Shown: positions 43,134-53,209 of the stretch, one piece after another
How the letters are laid out: each line of letters starts with the position of its first letter
Numbering within the stretch: the first letter of the stretch is position 1
Assembly: GCF_003385895.1 (NCBI RefSeq)
Contig: NZ_QRDQ01000008.1
Location: 1,050,354-1,114,353, forward strand
Direction of reading: 5' to 3'
Source of the DNA: Flavobacterium cutihirudinis
Lineage (GTDB): Bacteria > Bacteroidota > Bacteroidia > Flavobacteriales > Flavobacteriaceae
DNA: 64,000 nt
Made by a program: the position numbers and the translations under genes
Notes under the pieces: model-generated
What the model was told of the DNA's origin: nothing
What the model saw: only the letters and a program-made list of their open reading frames with translations
Databases searched by the model: none

Positions 43134-45809
43134 ATGACAGAAAAAAGAAGAGACCTTGTATTATCAGGATTAGAACCGTTGATTATTACGCCGGAAAGTG
43201 TTTTCGTGAATGTTGGCGAGCGTACGAATGTAACAGGTTCAAGAAAATTCTTGAGATTAATCAAGGAAGAGAAATATGACGAGGCGCTTGATATTGCAAG
43301 ACAGCAGGTAGAAGGTGGAGCACAGATCATCGATATTAATATGGATGAAGGAATGCTTGACGGTGTTACTGCGATGACTAAATTTTTGAATTTAATTGCT
43401 GCAGAACCAGACATTTCGAGAGTGCCAATTATGATCGACAGCTCGAAATGGGAGATCATCGAAGCAGGTCTGAAAGTAGTACAAGGAAAAAGCGTTGTAA
43501 ACTCGATTTCGTTAAAAGAAGGCGAAGAAGCTTTTATTCACCATGCTAGATTAATTAAACGTTACGGCGCGGCGGCGATTATCATGGCATTTGACGAAGT
43601 TGGTCAGGCGGATAATTACGATCGTCGAGTGGAGATTTGTCAGCGTTCGTATGATATTTTGGTGAACAAAGTAGGGTTTCCTCCGCAGGATATTATTTTC
43701 GATTTGAATATTTTCCCAGTTGCAACGGGAATGGAAGAACATCGCTTAAACGCTTTGGACTTTTTTAGAGGAACAAAATGGGTTCGCGAAAACCTTCCGC
43801 ACGCGCATATCAGTGGTGGAGTGAGTAACGTTTCGTTTTCTTTTAGAGGAAATGATACGGTTCGTGAAGCGATGCACTCGGTGTTTTTATACCACGCAAT
43901 TAAAAACGGAATGACGATGGGAATCGTAAATCCGGAGATGTTAACGATTTACGATGATATTCCGAAAGATTTATTAGAACACGTTGAAGACGTAATTTTA
44001 GATAGACGCGACGATGCGACAGAACGACTTTTAGATTTTGCTGAAAATGTAAAAGGCGAAGCAAAGAGCGATGAAAAAGTAGTTCAGGAATGGCGTTTTG
44101 GAACGGTTCAGGAACGTATTACGCATTCATTGGTAAAAGGAATTGATGCTTTTATTGAAGAAGATGTTGAAGAAGCACGTTTGGCAGCAACAAAACCAAT
44201 TGAAGTTATCGAAATCAATTTGATGACGGGAATGAATGTAGTTGGAGATTTATTCGGAAGCGGAAAAATGTTCCTGCCTCAGGTGGTGAAATCGGCTCGT
44301 GTAATGAAAAAAGCGGTGGCTTATTTATTGCCGTTTATCGAAGCGAGCAAACAAGCCGGAGACAAACAAGGAAACGGAAAAATCCTGATGGCAACCGTAA
44401 AAGGGGACGTTCATGATATTGGAAAAAACATCGTTTCGGTGGTTTTGGCTTGTAACAATTACGAGATTGTAGATCTTGGCGTTATGGTGCCTCCGGAAAA
44501 AATTATTTCGGCTGCGATTGAGCATAATGTTGACATTATCGGTTTAAGTGGATTGATTACACCTTCACTTGACGAAATGGTGTATTTGGCCAAAGAATTA
44601 GACAAGCAAGGAATTAAAATCCCGATTATGATTGGTGGGGCAACGACTTCGCGTGCGCATACGGCCGTGAAAATTGCGCCTCAATACAGAGAAACTGTAA
44701 TTCACGTAAATGATGCTTCGAGAGCTGTTACGGTTGCAGGAAATCTGTTAGATCATAATAGAAAAATATATGCGGCAGATATTCGTGCAGAATACGATTC
44801 GTTTAGAGAAACATTCTTAAATCGTTCAAGAGATAAAAACTTCCTGACGATTGAAGATGCCCGTAAAAATAAATTGCCATTGGATTGGTCGGAATATACA
44901 CCAACTAAACCAAAAGTAATTGGTGCGCAAACCATTGAAATCGAACTAGATGTTTTGGTTCCTTATATCGACTGGACTCCATTTTTCCAGACTTGGGAAT
45001 TGTACGGAAAATATCCGGCAATTTTAACGGATGAGGTTGTGGGAGAACAAGCGACATCTGTTTTTAATGATGCTCAGGCAATGCTGAAAGTAATTTTGGA
45101 AGAGAAAAAACTAAAAGCAAAAGGTATTTACGGAATTTTCCCAGCGAATCAGGTAAATGATGACGATATCGAATTGCGCGATGAAAACGGCAAAGTTTTA
45201 GAGAAATTCTTAACGCTTCGTCAGCAGTCACAAAAAACAAAAGGCGCTCCGAACATCGCTTTGGCCGATTTTATTCTGCCAAAAGACAGCGGAATAGAAG
45301 ATTATATGGGAGCTTTCTGTGTAACAACCGGTTTTGGTGTTGACGAATGGGCAGCGGAATACGAAAAGAATCTAGACGATTACAATTCGATTATGGTTAA
45401 AGCACTTGCCGATCGTTTTGCTGAGGCTTTCGCCGAATATCTTCACGAGCGAGTGCGTAAAGATTTCTGGGGTTATGATTCAGAAGAATCTTTAACTAAC
45501 GAAGAATTGATTAAGGAAAATTATAAAGGAATTCGTCCTGCTCCAGGTTATCCGGCTTGTCCAGATCACTTGGAAAAACCAACAATCTGGAAACTTTTAA
45601 ATGTAGCTGAAGAAATAGGAGTAACGCTGACAGAAAGTATGGCGATGTGGCCAGCTTCATCGGTTTCAGGATATTATTTCGGAAACCCAAAAAGCCGATA
45701 TTTCGGACTCGGAAAAATAAAAGAAGACCAAGTTGTAGATTACGCCAAACGACGCAATGTGCCAACGGATTACGCAATGAAGTGGTTAAACCCTAATATA
45801 GCAGATTAA
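43134..45809 (+). CDS. metH: Methionine synthase, folate-, B12- and activation modules (split MetH, part 2)
   Basis: An 891-residue cobalamin-dependent protein. About 1-300: pterin-binding barrel ([43 protein letters not shown]). About 315-550: cap and B12-binding domains, with the axial His in [11 protein letters not shown] plus [13 protein letters not shown] and [13 protein letters not shown]. About 580-891: SAM-binding reactivation domain ([25 protein letters not shown]). It transfers methyl from methyl-THF to homocysteine held by the protein encoded at 41519. metF follows directly. Confidence 0.95.
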   Translation: MTEKRRDLVLSGLEPLIITPESVFVNVGERTNVTGSRKFLRLIKEEKYDEALDIARQQVEGGAQIIDINMDEGMLDGVTAMTKFLNLIAAEPDISRVPIMIDSSKWEIIEAGLKVVQGKSVVNSISLKEGEEAFIHHARLIKRYGAAAIIMAFDEVGQADNYDRRVEICQRSYDILVNKVGFPPQDIIFDLNIFPVATGMEEHRLNALDFFRGTKWVRENLPHAHISGGVSNVSFSFRGNDTVREAMHSVFLYHAIKNGMTMGIVNPEMLTIYDDIPKDLLEHVEDVILDRRDDATERLLDFAENVKGEAKSDEKVVQEWRFGTVQERITHSLVKGIDAFIEEDVEEARLAATKPIEVIEINLMTGMNVVGDLFGSGKMFLPQVVKSARVMKKAVAYLLPFIEASKQAGDKQGNGKILMATVKGDVHDIGKNIVSVVLACNNYEIVDLGVMVPPEKIISAAIEHNVDIIGLSGLITPSLDEMVYLAKELDKQGIKIPIMIGGATTSRAHTAVKIAPQYRETVIHVNDASRAVTVAGNLLDHNRKIYAADIRAEYDSFRETFLNRSRDKNFLTIEDARKNKLPLDWSEYTPTKPKVIGAQTIEIELDVLVPYIDWTPFFQTWELYGKYPAILTDEVVGEQATSVFNDAQAMLKVILEEKKLKAKGIYGIFPANQVNDDDIELRDENGKVLEKFLTLRQQSQKTKGAPNIALADFILPKDSGIEDYMGAFCVTTGFGVDEWAAEYEKNLDDYNSIMVKALADRFAEAFAEYLHERVRKDFWGYDSEESLTNEELIKENYKGIRPAPGYPACPDHLEKPTIWKLLNVAEEIGVTLTESMAMWPASSVSGYYFGNPKSRYFGLGKIKEDQVVDYAKRRNVPTDYAMKWLNPNIAD

Positions 45810-45901
45810 CGAAAAGTTATTTTTGTTTCAGGTTTCAAGTTTCAAGTTACAGTAGAGAAACTTGAAACATGGAACCTGAAACTTGAAACAAAAAACAAAA
45901 A

Positions 45902-46858
45902 ATGAAAGTAACAGAACATATAGAAAACGCCAAAGGAAAAACATTATTCTCATTTGAAATTATTCCGCCTCAAAAGGGGAAAAGCATTCAGGAATTATAC
46001 GATAATATCGATCCGTTAATGGAGTTTAAACCGCCGTTTATTGATGTAACGACTTCTCGCGAGGAGTATATTTACATTGATAAAGGTAACGGACTTTTGG
46101 ATAAAAAATTGACTCGTATGCGTCCGGGAACGCTTGGAATTTGCGCTTCTATAAAACATAAATATAATGTCGATACGGTGCCGCATTTGCTTTGCGGTGG
46201 ATTTACACAAGAAGAAACCGAATATATGCTGGTTGATTGTCAGTATTTAGGAATCAACAATGTAATGGCGCTTCGCGGCGATGCCATGAAAGATGAACAA
46301 TCTTTTGTACCGAAAGCAGGAGGAAATCATTACGCAGTTGATTTGGTTCGTCAAATCAAAGATTTGAACTGCGGAAAATATCTGCATGAAGTAATGGATA
46401 TTGACAATAAAGCTGATTTCTGTATTGGAGTTGCGGGTTATCCTGAAAAACATTTAGAATCACCTTCTTTACAATCAGATTTAAAAAGATTAAAAGAAAA
46501 AGTGGATGCAGGAGCAGATTATGTGGTAACACAAATGTTTTTTGACAACTCAAAATATTTTGCCTTTGTAGAAAAAGCAAGAGAAATGGGTATCACAATT
46601 CCGATTATTCCTGGAATTAAACCAATCGCTGTTCAAAGACACTTGCAAGTTTTACCACAGATTTTCAGAATCGATTTACCAGAAGATTTAATTGATGCGG
46701 TTGATAAATGCAAAAATAATGCTGAAATCAAACAAGTCGGAATCGAATGGGCGATTCAGCAGTCATTAGAATTAAAAGCAGCCGGAGTTCCTTTTTTACA
46801 TTATTATTCAATGGGGAAATCGGAGAATATCCGCCAGATCGCGAGTCAGGTTTTTTAA
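45902..46858 (+). CDS. metF: Methylenetetrahydrofolate reductase
   Basis: A 318-residue flavoprotein that makes methyl-THF for MetH. FSFEIIPPQKGKSIQELYD at the start carries the catalytic Glu region, HLLCGGFTQEETEYML the folate site, and MALRGDAMKDEQ the flavin contact. Normal length. It lies 92 bases behind metH part 2 in the same orientation, the gap holding repeated CTTGAAAC-like words. Confidence 0.95.
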   Translation: MKVTEHIENAKGKTLFSFEIIPPQKGKSIQELYDNIDPLMEFKPPFIDVTTSREEYIYIDKGNGLLDKKLTRMRPGTLGICASIKHKYNVDTVPHLLCGGFTQEETEYMLVDCQYLGINNVMALRGDAMKDEQSFVPKAGGNHYAVDLVRQIKDLNCGKYLHEVMDIDNKADFCIGVAGYPEKHLESPSLQSDLKRLKEKVDAGADYVVTQMFFDNSKYFAFVEKAREMGITIPIIPGIKPIAVQRHLQVLPQIFRIDLPEDLIDAVDKCKNNAEIKQVGIEWAIQQSLELKAAGVPFLHYYSMGKSENIRQIASQVF

Positions 46859-46874
46859 GGCATTCTACTCAAAC

Positions 46875-46977
46875 TTGTCATTTCGACGAAGGAGAAATCA
46901 CATTCGTATGTCTACAAAGATTGGACGCCATACTTTGAGGAGTTTTTAGTGTGATTTCTCCTTCGTCGAAATGACAA
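46875..46977. repeat. TGTCATTTCGA-type inverted repeat element, copy 2
   Basis: Perfect 28-base inverted arms at 46875-46902 and 46950-46977 (starting TTGTCATTTCGACGAAGG). The interior shares ACAAAGATTGGA and TTGAGGAGTTT with copy 1 at 26070-26173, so this is a dispersed element rather than a simple terminator. Confidence 0.82.
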
Positions 46978-47024
46978 AAAGCTTGAAATTTGGTATTTTT
47001 TAATTGGAATTTAATTTTATAATT

Positions 47025-47678
47025 ATGAAACAAGAAGAACTACAAGCCATAGCCTCTCAATTAAAAAATCCGTCGGGAGAAAAAGGAATTGAAATGGGAA
47101 ATATGATGAACGAAACGAACATCAATATGACCAAACATTCGATTCAGAATCTAAATATTTCAAACGAAAACAGAATTCTAGAACTAGGCCACGGAAACGC
47201 AGGTCACGTTGAGTTTTTGTTTGAACAAGCTGAAAAACTAAAATACTACGGACTGGAAATGTCGGAGCTGATGTTTCAAGAAGCGCGCCAAATCAATCGA
47301 AATTTTGTTTCTCAAAAACAAGCTTTCTTTTCACTTTATGACGGAAATACGATTCCGTTTGAAGATGAATTATTTGATAAAATATTTACTGTAAATACTA
47401 TTTATTTTTGGCAGAAACCTGAAGAATTACTTTCAGAAATCTATAGGGTTTTAAAACCAAATGGGAATTTCTGTTTGACATTTGCTCAGGAAGATTTCAT
47501 GAAGCAATTGCCTTTTACTCAATTTGAATTTGAGCTTTACAGCACTGAAAAAGCACAAAAACTGATTGAGAAAACAGCTTTTAAAATTGTTTATACTGAA
47601 AGTCAGACAGAACAAGTAAAAAGCAAAACAGGCGAACTAGCCGACAGGGTTTTTACTACGATTGTTTTGGAAAAGTAA
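47025..47678 (+). CDS. Class I SAM-dependent methyltransferase
   Basis: A 217-residue methyltransferase. ILELGHGNAGHVEFLFEQAE (motif I, slightly unusual in GHG) and FDKIFTVNTIYFWQKPEELLSEIYRVLKPNG (motifs II to III) are typical of the UbiE-like class. The ATG at 47025 is chosen over a TTG at 47004. Substrate unknown. It lies after the metF repeat element and has no clear operon partner. Confidence 0.8.
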   Translation: MKQEELQAIASQLKNPSGEKGIEMGNMMNETNINMTKHSIQNLNISNENRILELGHGNAGHVEFLFEQAEKLKYYGLEMSELMFQEARQINRNFVSQKQAFFSLYDGNTIPFEDELFDKIFTVNTIYFWQKPEELLSEIYRVLKPNGNFCLTFAQEDFMKQLPFTQFEFELYSTEKAQKLIEKTAFKIVYTESQTEQVKSKTGELADRVFTTIVLEK

Positions 47679-47684
47679 AAATAT

Positions 47685-47751
47685 TTTAGCCACAGATTAA
47701 GGGATTATCACAGATTAAAAATCATTTTAAATCATTTAATCTGTGGCTAAA
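47685..47751. repeat. Inverted repeat, GCCACAGATTAA type
   Basis: Perfect 16-base arms TTTAGCCACAGATTAA (47685-47700) and its complement (47736-47751). An additional partial copy CACAGATTAA lies inside at 47709-47718. Probably a transcription end and/or dispersed palindrome. Confidence 0.7.
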
Positions 47752-47827
47752 AAATAATTTTCGCAATCTTTTTTGGAGTACTTTCATTCTTTATTATTAA
47801 TCTTTCTGAATTATAATCCTAGCAACT

Positions 47828-49051
47828 ATGGAAGTTAAGAAAATCAATTTTTTGCAGAGTTACAGCAGTATATTATGGCTTCTTGGCGGAATCATAATCG
47901 GAAGTATTTTTGGATTGATATTCGGAGAGGATGTTTTGATAATAAAACCAATTGGAGACATTTTCTTAAACCTACTTTTTACAGCGATTATTCCGTTAAT
48001 ATTTTTTACAATTAGTTCTTCGATTGCTAATTTGGAGAGAACCGAAAAATTAGGAAAACTTTTTGTTGTTATGATATTGGTTTTTCTAACTACAATTCTT
48101 ATTTCGGCAATTGTCATGATTTGCGCTGTTTATCTTTTCCCAATTCACGAAGATATTGCGATCGCCAAAGTTCCATTTGAAGCAATTCAATCAGGATCGG
48201 CAGGAGATCAAATTGCGAAACTCCTTACGGCAAATGATTTCTTCGAATTATTGTCACGAAAAAGCATGCTGGCATTGATTATTTTTTCATTTCTAATTGG
48301 ATTTGCCACATTACAATCGGGAGAAAAAGGAAATGCTTTCAAGAGTTTTTTGGATTCTGGAAACGAGGTAATGAAACAGCTTTTAAACATCATAATGAAA
48401 TTTGCGCCAATTGGGTTAGGTGCCTATTTTGCTTATCAGGTTGGAATTTTCGGACCGCAATTATTTGGTGTTTACGCAAAACCTATGGCCGTATATTATG
48501 CAGCCTGTGTTTTTTATTTCTTTGTCTTTTTTAGTTTGTATGCGCTTGTCGCTGGCGGAAAAAGAGCTTTTAAAGTTTTTTGGAGCAATAATATTACGCC
48601 TTCATTAACAGCCGTAGGAACTTGCAGCAGTATTGCAACCATTCCAGCCAATTTGGAAGCAGCTGAAAAAATGGGCATTCCGGCACATGTTCGAAATTTG
48701 GTAATTCCGCTTGGTGCGCCTTTGCATAAAGATGGTTCTAGTATGTCATCCATCTTAAAAATAACCTTTTTATTTGCCATGTTTGGAAAAGATTTTACAG
48801 ATCCGATGACGATTCTTTTGGCGCTTGGAATTACAGTTGTAGTTTCGATTGTTGAAGGCGGAATCCCGAACGGCGGTTATATTGGCGAAATCTTAGCCAT
48901 CACTGTTTATGGTTTTCCGATGGAACAAGCGCTTCCGGTTGCCATGATTTTAGGAACCTTAGTAGATCCAATTGCAACTTTATTAAATGCAAACGGAGAT
49001 GTAATCTGCTCTATGATGGTTTCCAGATTCTCGGAGAAAACCAAATGGTAG
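47828..49051 (+). CDS. Dicarboxylate/amino acid:cation symporter (DAACS family)
   Basis: A 407-residue inner-membrane protein with about eight transmembrane segments and re-entrant loops. The serine-rich motif appears as LTAVGTCSSIATIPANLEAAE, and NLVIPLGAPLHKDGSSM and DPIATLLNANGDV are the conserved substrate/cation-binding segments near the C-terminus. Members take up glutamate, aspartate or C4-dicarboxylates with Na+ or H+. The group II decarboxylase gene follows by 83 bases and could act on an amino acid imported here, which is inference. Confidence 0.9.
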   Translation: MEVKKINFLQSYSSILWLLGGIIIGSIFGLIFGEDVLIIKPIGDIFLNLLFTAIIPLIFFTISSSIANLERTEKLGKLFVVMILVFLTTILISAIVMICAVYLFPIHEDIAIAKVPFEAIQSGSAGDQIAKLLTANDFFELLSRKSMLALIIFSFLIGFATLQSGEKGNAFKSFLDSGNEVMKQLLNIIMKFAPIGLGAYFAYQVGIFGPQLFGVYAKPMAVYYAACVFYFFVFFSLYALVAGGKRAFKVFWSNNITPSLTAVGTCSSIATIPANLEAAEKMGIPAHVRNLVIPLGAPLHKDGSSMSSILKITFLFAMFGKDFTDPMTILLALGITVVVSIVEGGIPNGGYIGEILAITVYGFPMEQALPVAMILGTLVDPIATLLNANGDVICSMMVSRFSEKTKW

Positions 49052-49134
49052 TTTTTCTCTTTTTTTCATTATTACATATTTGAATCTCTTGATATTTGCG
49101 CAATCTGCGCTTAACTATTAATACAACCTTGAAA

Positions 49135-50544
49135 ATGAATTCAAAATTACGAGAAGATCTTAAGGACTTCGATAGAATCTTAAATGAGACAAAAAATCAA
49201 GGAATTGAATTCCTAAACAATCTTGAAAACCATCCAACTTCGACAAGGCAATCGATGCAAACGGATGGAGAATTAAACGAATATGGATTAGGATCTTTAG
49301 GTGCGTTAGCTGAATTTAAAGAGCGTTTGGCACCTGTAATGGTGGCATCTCCAGGCCCAAGATATTTGGGATTTGTAACTGGGGGTTCTACACCAGCTTC
49401 TATTGTTGGTGACTGGCTTGCGTCAGTTTATGATCAAAATGCACAATCTATAAAAGCGCAAGGTGGAGCTACAGCTCTGATAGAAATGGAAACCATTAAT
49501 TTGTTGCTGCAGTTGCTTGATTTACCACAATCTTTTATGGGCGGATTTGTAACAGGCGCTACTATGTCAAATTTTACCAGTTTAGGAGTAGCAAGACAAT
49601 GGTTCGGAAAACAGTTTGGGAAAGATTTCGCTAAAAACGGAATTTCGGAAACCATCAATATTTTGACCGCAACGCCACATTCTTCTTCGGTAAAATGTTT
49701 GTCGATGTTAGGAATTGGAAGTCAGAATTATGTCACTGTAAAAACGATTGAAGGTAATCGCGAAGCTATTGATATGTATGATTTAGAACAGAATATCAAA
49801 AAATTAAACGGTCAGCCTTTTGTTTTAATTTCTAGTGCGGGAACAGTAAATACAGCCGATTTTGATGATTTTGTGGCTATTTCTAAACTAAGAGAAAAAT
49901 ACAATTTTTGGTGGCATATTGACGGTGCTTTCGGTGGTTTTGCAGCTGTTTCGGACAAATATAAACATTTAGTCGAAGGTTGGGAAGACGCAGATAGTAT
50001 TACAATTGATTGTCATAAATGGCTAAATGTTCCGTATGAAAGTGCTTTTTATCTGATAAAAAAGGATCATATTAATCTTCAAATTGAAACATTTCAGAAT
50101 TCGAATGCCCCTTATTTAGGAAATCCGCTGGAGAATTTTAATTATTTAAATGTATTGCCAGAAAATTCAAGACGTTTACGAGCATTGCCAGCATGGTTTT
50201 CTTTAAAAGCGTATGGTAAAGAAGGTTACCGAGATATTATTGAGAAGAGTATTGCATTGGCACTTCACTTCGGAAATGCCTTAATCGAAGAAGAAAATTT
50301 TGAATTATTGGCACCGATTAATTTGAACAATGTGTGTTTTACTTTAAAAGGAAATCACAATCAGGAAAAAGTTAACGAGTTCTTGGTGTGTTTAAATGAT
50401 AAAGGAAAGGTATTTATGACACCGACTGTTTACCAAAATCGTAAAGGAATTCGAGCTTCATTTGTAAATTGGCGCACAACTGAAGATGATATTAAAATAA
50501 TCATTGAAGAGTTGAAAGAAACAATTTTAGATATGGAAATCTAA
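49135..50544 (+). CDS. Group II pyridoxal-phosphate-dependent amino acid decarboxylase
   Basis: A 469-residue enzyme. GGFVTGATMSNFTSLGVAR is the PLP phosphate-binding region, WWHIDGAFGGFAAVSDK carries the Asp that binds the pyridine nitrogen, and SITIDCHKWLNVPYESAF contains the PLP Lys. This family includes aromatic amino acid, glutamate, histidine and 2,4-diaminobutyrate decarboxylases; I cannot choose the substrate. The ATG at 49135 is preferred over a frame extending from 49096. It ends in a strong terminator. Confidence 0.85.
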   Translation: MNSKLREDLKDFDRILNETKNQGIEFLNNLENHPTSTRQSMQTDGELNEYGLGSLGALAEFKERLAPVMVASPGPRYLGFVTGGSTPASIVGDWLASVYDQNAQSIKAQGGATALIEMETINLLLQLLDLPQSFMGGFVTGATMSNFTSLGVARQWFGKQFGKDFAKNGISETINILTATPHSSSVKCLSMLGIGSQNYVTVKTIEGNREAIDMYDLEQNIKKLNGQPFVLISSAGTVNTADFDDFVAISKLREKYNFWWHIDGAFGGFAAVSDKYKHLVEGWEDADSITIDCHKWLNVPYESAFYLIKKDHINLQIETFQNSNAPYLGNPLENFNYLNVLPENSRRLRALPAWFSLKAYGKEGYRDIIEKSIALALHFGNALIEEENFELLAPINLNNVCFTLKGNHNQEKVNEFLVCLNDKGKVFMTPTVYQNRKGIRASFVNWRTTEDDIKIIIEELKETILDMEI

Positions 50545-50566
50545 TATTTCAGTTTAGTATTTTATG

Positions 50567-50597
50567 AGCCCGCTTTTTGAGAAGCGGGCTTTTTTTA
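50567..50597 (+). terminator. Terminator of the decarboxylase gene
   Basis: AGCCCGCTT (50567-50575) pairs with AAGCGGGCT (50582-50590), followed by T7. Confidence 0.93.
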
Positions 50598-50748
50598 TGG
50601 CTTTTATGGCTTTTTTAGCCAAAAGAATGCTGAAGATTTTAACTTTTTGAATTAAAATTTTTAAGGTAATATTAATCTAATTTTAATTATTTGTTAAGAA
50701 TGTACGTATTTTTTATCGTTTTCTTGGTTTAAAAGTTAAATACTATTC

Positions 50749-50776
50749 TTATTTAGAATAATTAAAAATAAGTTTG
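50749..50776 (+). promoter_or_regulatory. Fur-like operator overlapping the -7 element of the receptor operon
   Basis: A 23-base imperfect palindrome at 50749-50771 (TTATTTAGAAT facing ATTAAAAATAA) overlaps TAAGTTTG (50769-50776). A site of the same design, 17 of 23 positions identical, lies before the receptor gene on the other strand (58272-58294). Iron control by a Fur protein is the likely reading. Confidence 0.55.
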
Positions 50777-50837
50777 GAAAAACTTGAAAGAGGCCTTAAT
50801 TTTGTTGCACTTTAATTTTCAAAATCAAAAAATTCTA

Positions 50838-53180
50838 ATGCAACTACGTAGATTATTGCTCTTGATTACAATTTTTTTAACTGCACTTCAAGGGTATTCA
50901 CAAAAAAACAAAGCAAGCTTAAACGGAGTCATTTTAACAGCAGGAAAGCCAGAAGAAGGTGTTTCGGTTTCGCTGAAAGGAACCTCTTATGCGACACTTA
51001 CAAATGATAAAGGGGAGTATAAGCTGATTGCAGCACCAGGAAATTATATATTGATGGTGGCGTACGCAGGTTATAAAACAAAAGAGACCGCAATAATTTT
51101 AAACGAAAGTGGCAAAAAAGTAGCCGATATTACGATTGAGGAAGATATGGCGACTTTAAATGAAGTAGCCGTAACCGGTAAATCTAAAGTACAGCGCGTT
51201 CGTGAACAGGCTTATAATATTACGGCAGTTGACTTAAAAAAGACCTACAATACATCGGCAGATTTAAATCAGGTTTTAAATAAAACTACCGGAGTTCGTA
51301 TTCGTGAATACGGAGGATTGGGTTCTGCTTTCAATTTTTCTTTAAATGGATTTTCTGGAAATCAGGTTAAGTTTTTCCTTGACGGCGTTCCTATGGACAG
51401 TTATGGATCTGCGCTTACGCTGAATAACATTCCCGTAAACATGGCAGAACGAATTGATGTTTACAAAGGTGTTGTCCCAATAGAATTAGGTGCAGATGCT
51501 TTGGGAGGAGCGGTAAATATTGTAACCAACAAAAATGTAAACCGTTACATTGATGCTTCATATAGTTATGGTTCTTTTAATACGCACAGAGCGGCGGTAA
51601 ATACGAGATTTTCTGGTAGAGATGGTTTTATTGCCAATATTAATGCATTCGCTAATTATTCAGATAACGATTATAAAGTTGATGTAAGTGTGGTAGATAA
51701 AACTACTTCTAAATTCTTGCCGGAACAGAAATACAAACACTTCCATGATGCTTATAAGTCAGGAACAATAATGGCTGAGGCGGGATTTAAGAACAAAAGT
51801 TTTGCTGATTATTTACTTGTTGGTTTTGCAATTGCGGGAAATAAGAAGGAAATTCAGCAAGGAAGAACCATGCAAAAAGTCGTTGGGCAGGCTTTTACAG
51901 ACAGTGAAAGTTTTATAACATCTTTAAAATATAAAAAGGATAATCTTTTTACAAAAGGTTTGTCTCTGAATGTTAATTCGACATATGCTCTAGTAAATAA
52001 TCGTTCTGTTGATACCTCTTCAAGAGTTTATGACTGGACCGGAAATTATGTTTACAGACAATTTGCCAGTGCAGGAGATAAAGGAGAATTAGGCGACAAA
52101 ACAATTTATGTATACGATGAGGCAAATGCACAATTAACTTCCAATTTAAAATATCAGTTGAATGAGCAGCATTCTATCGCTTTAAATTATACCTATTTAG
52201 GATACAAACGAAAAGAAACCGACGAGTATTTAAAAGTTGTTGAACTCGGTGAACCAAGTATTGATAAAAACATTTTAGGTTTCGGTTATAATTTTAGTGG
52301 CTTTGATAATCGATTGGCAATTTCTGCTTTTGGTAAAATGTATGACTTGTCTACCAAAATGATTTCAAATGCCATTACTCAATCTGCTTCGTCAACCAAT
52401 TATGGGTATGGTGCTACTTCGGCGTATCATTTATCAGATAAATTTCAGGTAAAAGGTTCTTATGAGCACGCGTATCGTTTACCATCAGCGATTGAAATGT
52501 TGGGTGACGGATTAACAGTTAACAGTAACATTGGACTTAAACCGGAAAGCAGCGATAATGCAAATTTTGGATTGGCATTTCTTACACAACAAAGCAAAAA
52601 TCATTTTAGTGCCGAAACAAGCTTAATATACAGACAGGCAAAAGATTTTATCAGAGAGAAACAAGACGGCGATAAAACCGTTTTTGAGAACCTTCAAAAT
52701 GTGCAAATCACGGGTATTGACGGAGTTTTTAGATATGGATTTAAAGATCTGCTTACTTTCGAAATAAATGGAACTTATCAAAAGAGTCTCAACAAAAACA
52801 AATTTAAAACGGGTACAACAAGCCCGGATGCACTATATGATGCACAATTGCCAAACGTTCCAATCTTTTTTGGAAATGCTGATTTGACTTTTAATTTTAA
52901 AAACATCAAATATAAGGACGACCGACTTTCATTAAACGTAAGTGCCAATTACATCGACGATTTTTATCTGACTTGGCCCGTTTTAGGAAGCCTTGAAACT
53001 AAAAAAGCAATTCCGGAGCAATTTACTCAAAATGCAATGATTGCCTATTCTTTCTTAAACGGAAAATACAATCTGGCTTTAGAGTGCCGAAATATTACGG
53101 ATGTAAAGGTGTATGACTATTTTAAAGTTCAAAAACCGGGTCGATCTTTTTCGGTTAAATTCAGATATTTTCTTCAATAA
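50838..53180 (+). CDS. TonB-dependent receptor, iron/siderophore type
   Basis: A 780-residue outer-membrane receptor. The ATG at 50838 starts a signal peptide (MQLRRLLLLITIFLTALQGYSQ); a longer frame uses TTG. Residues about 23-105 are a CarboxypepD_reg-like domain (GVILTAGKPEEGVSVSLKGT). A plug follows (NQVLNKTTGVRIREYGGLGS, FFLDGVPMDSYGS, ADALGGAVNIVTNK), then a 22-strand type barrel ending RSFSVKFRYFLQ. The DUF4374 lipoprotein and PepSY protein behind it, and the Fur-like site before it, indicate ferric-siderophore uptake. Confidence 0.88.
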   Translation: MQLRRLLLLITIFLTALQGYSQKNKASLNGVILTAGKPEEGVSVSLKGTSYATLTNDKGEYKLIAAPGNYILMVAYAGYKTKETAIILNESGKKVADITIEEDMATLNEVAVTGKSKVQRVREQAYNITAVDLKKTYNTSADLNQVLNKTTGVRIREYGGLGSAFNFSLNGFSGNQVKFFLDGVPMDSYGSALTLNNIPVNMAERIDVYKGVVPIELGADALGGAVNIVTNKNVNRYIDASYSYGSFNTHRAAVNTRFSGRDGFIANINAFANYSDNDYKVDVSVVDKTTSKFLPEQKYKHFHDAYKSGTIMAEAGFKNKSFADYLLVGFAIAGNKKEIQQGRTMQKVVGQAFTDSESFITSLKYKKDNLFTKGLSLNVNSTYALVNNRSVDTSSRVYDWTGNYVYRQFASAGDKGELGDKTIYVYDEANAQLTSNLKYQLNEQHSIALNYTYLGYKRKETDEYLKVVELGEPSIDKNILGFGYNFSGFDNRLAISAFGKMYDLSTKMISNAITQSASSTNYGYGATSAYHLSDKFQVKGSYEHAYRLPSAIEMLGDGLTVNSNIGLKPESSDNANFGLAFLTQQSKNHFSAETSLIYRQAKDFIREKQDGDKTVFENLQNVQITGIDGVFRYGFKDLLTFEINGTYQKSLNKNKFKTGTTSPDALYDAQLPNVPIFFGNADLTFNFKNIKYKDDRLSLNVSANYIDDFYLTWPVLGSLETKKAIPEQFTQNAMIAYSFLNGKYNLALECRNITDVKVYDYFKVQKPGRSFSVKFRYFLQ

Positions 53181-53209
53181 TTAAATAATAACCCTTAATA
53201 ATTTTAATC

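Noticed and set aside
46747..46938. 63-codon frame across the metF end
   Set aside because: It overlaps metF in another frame and then reads through the inverted repeat element.
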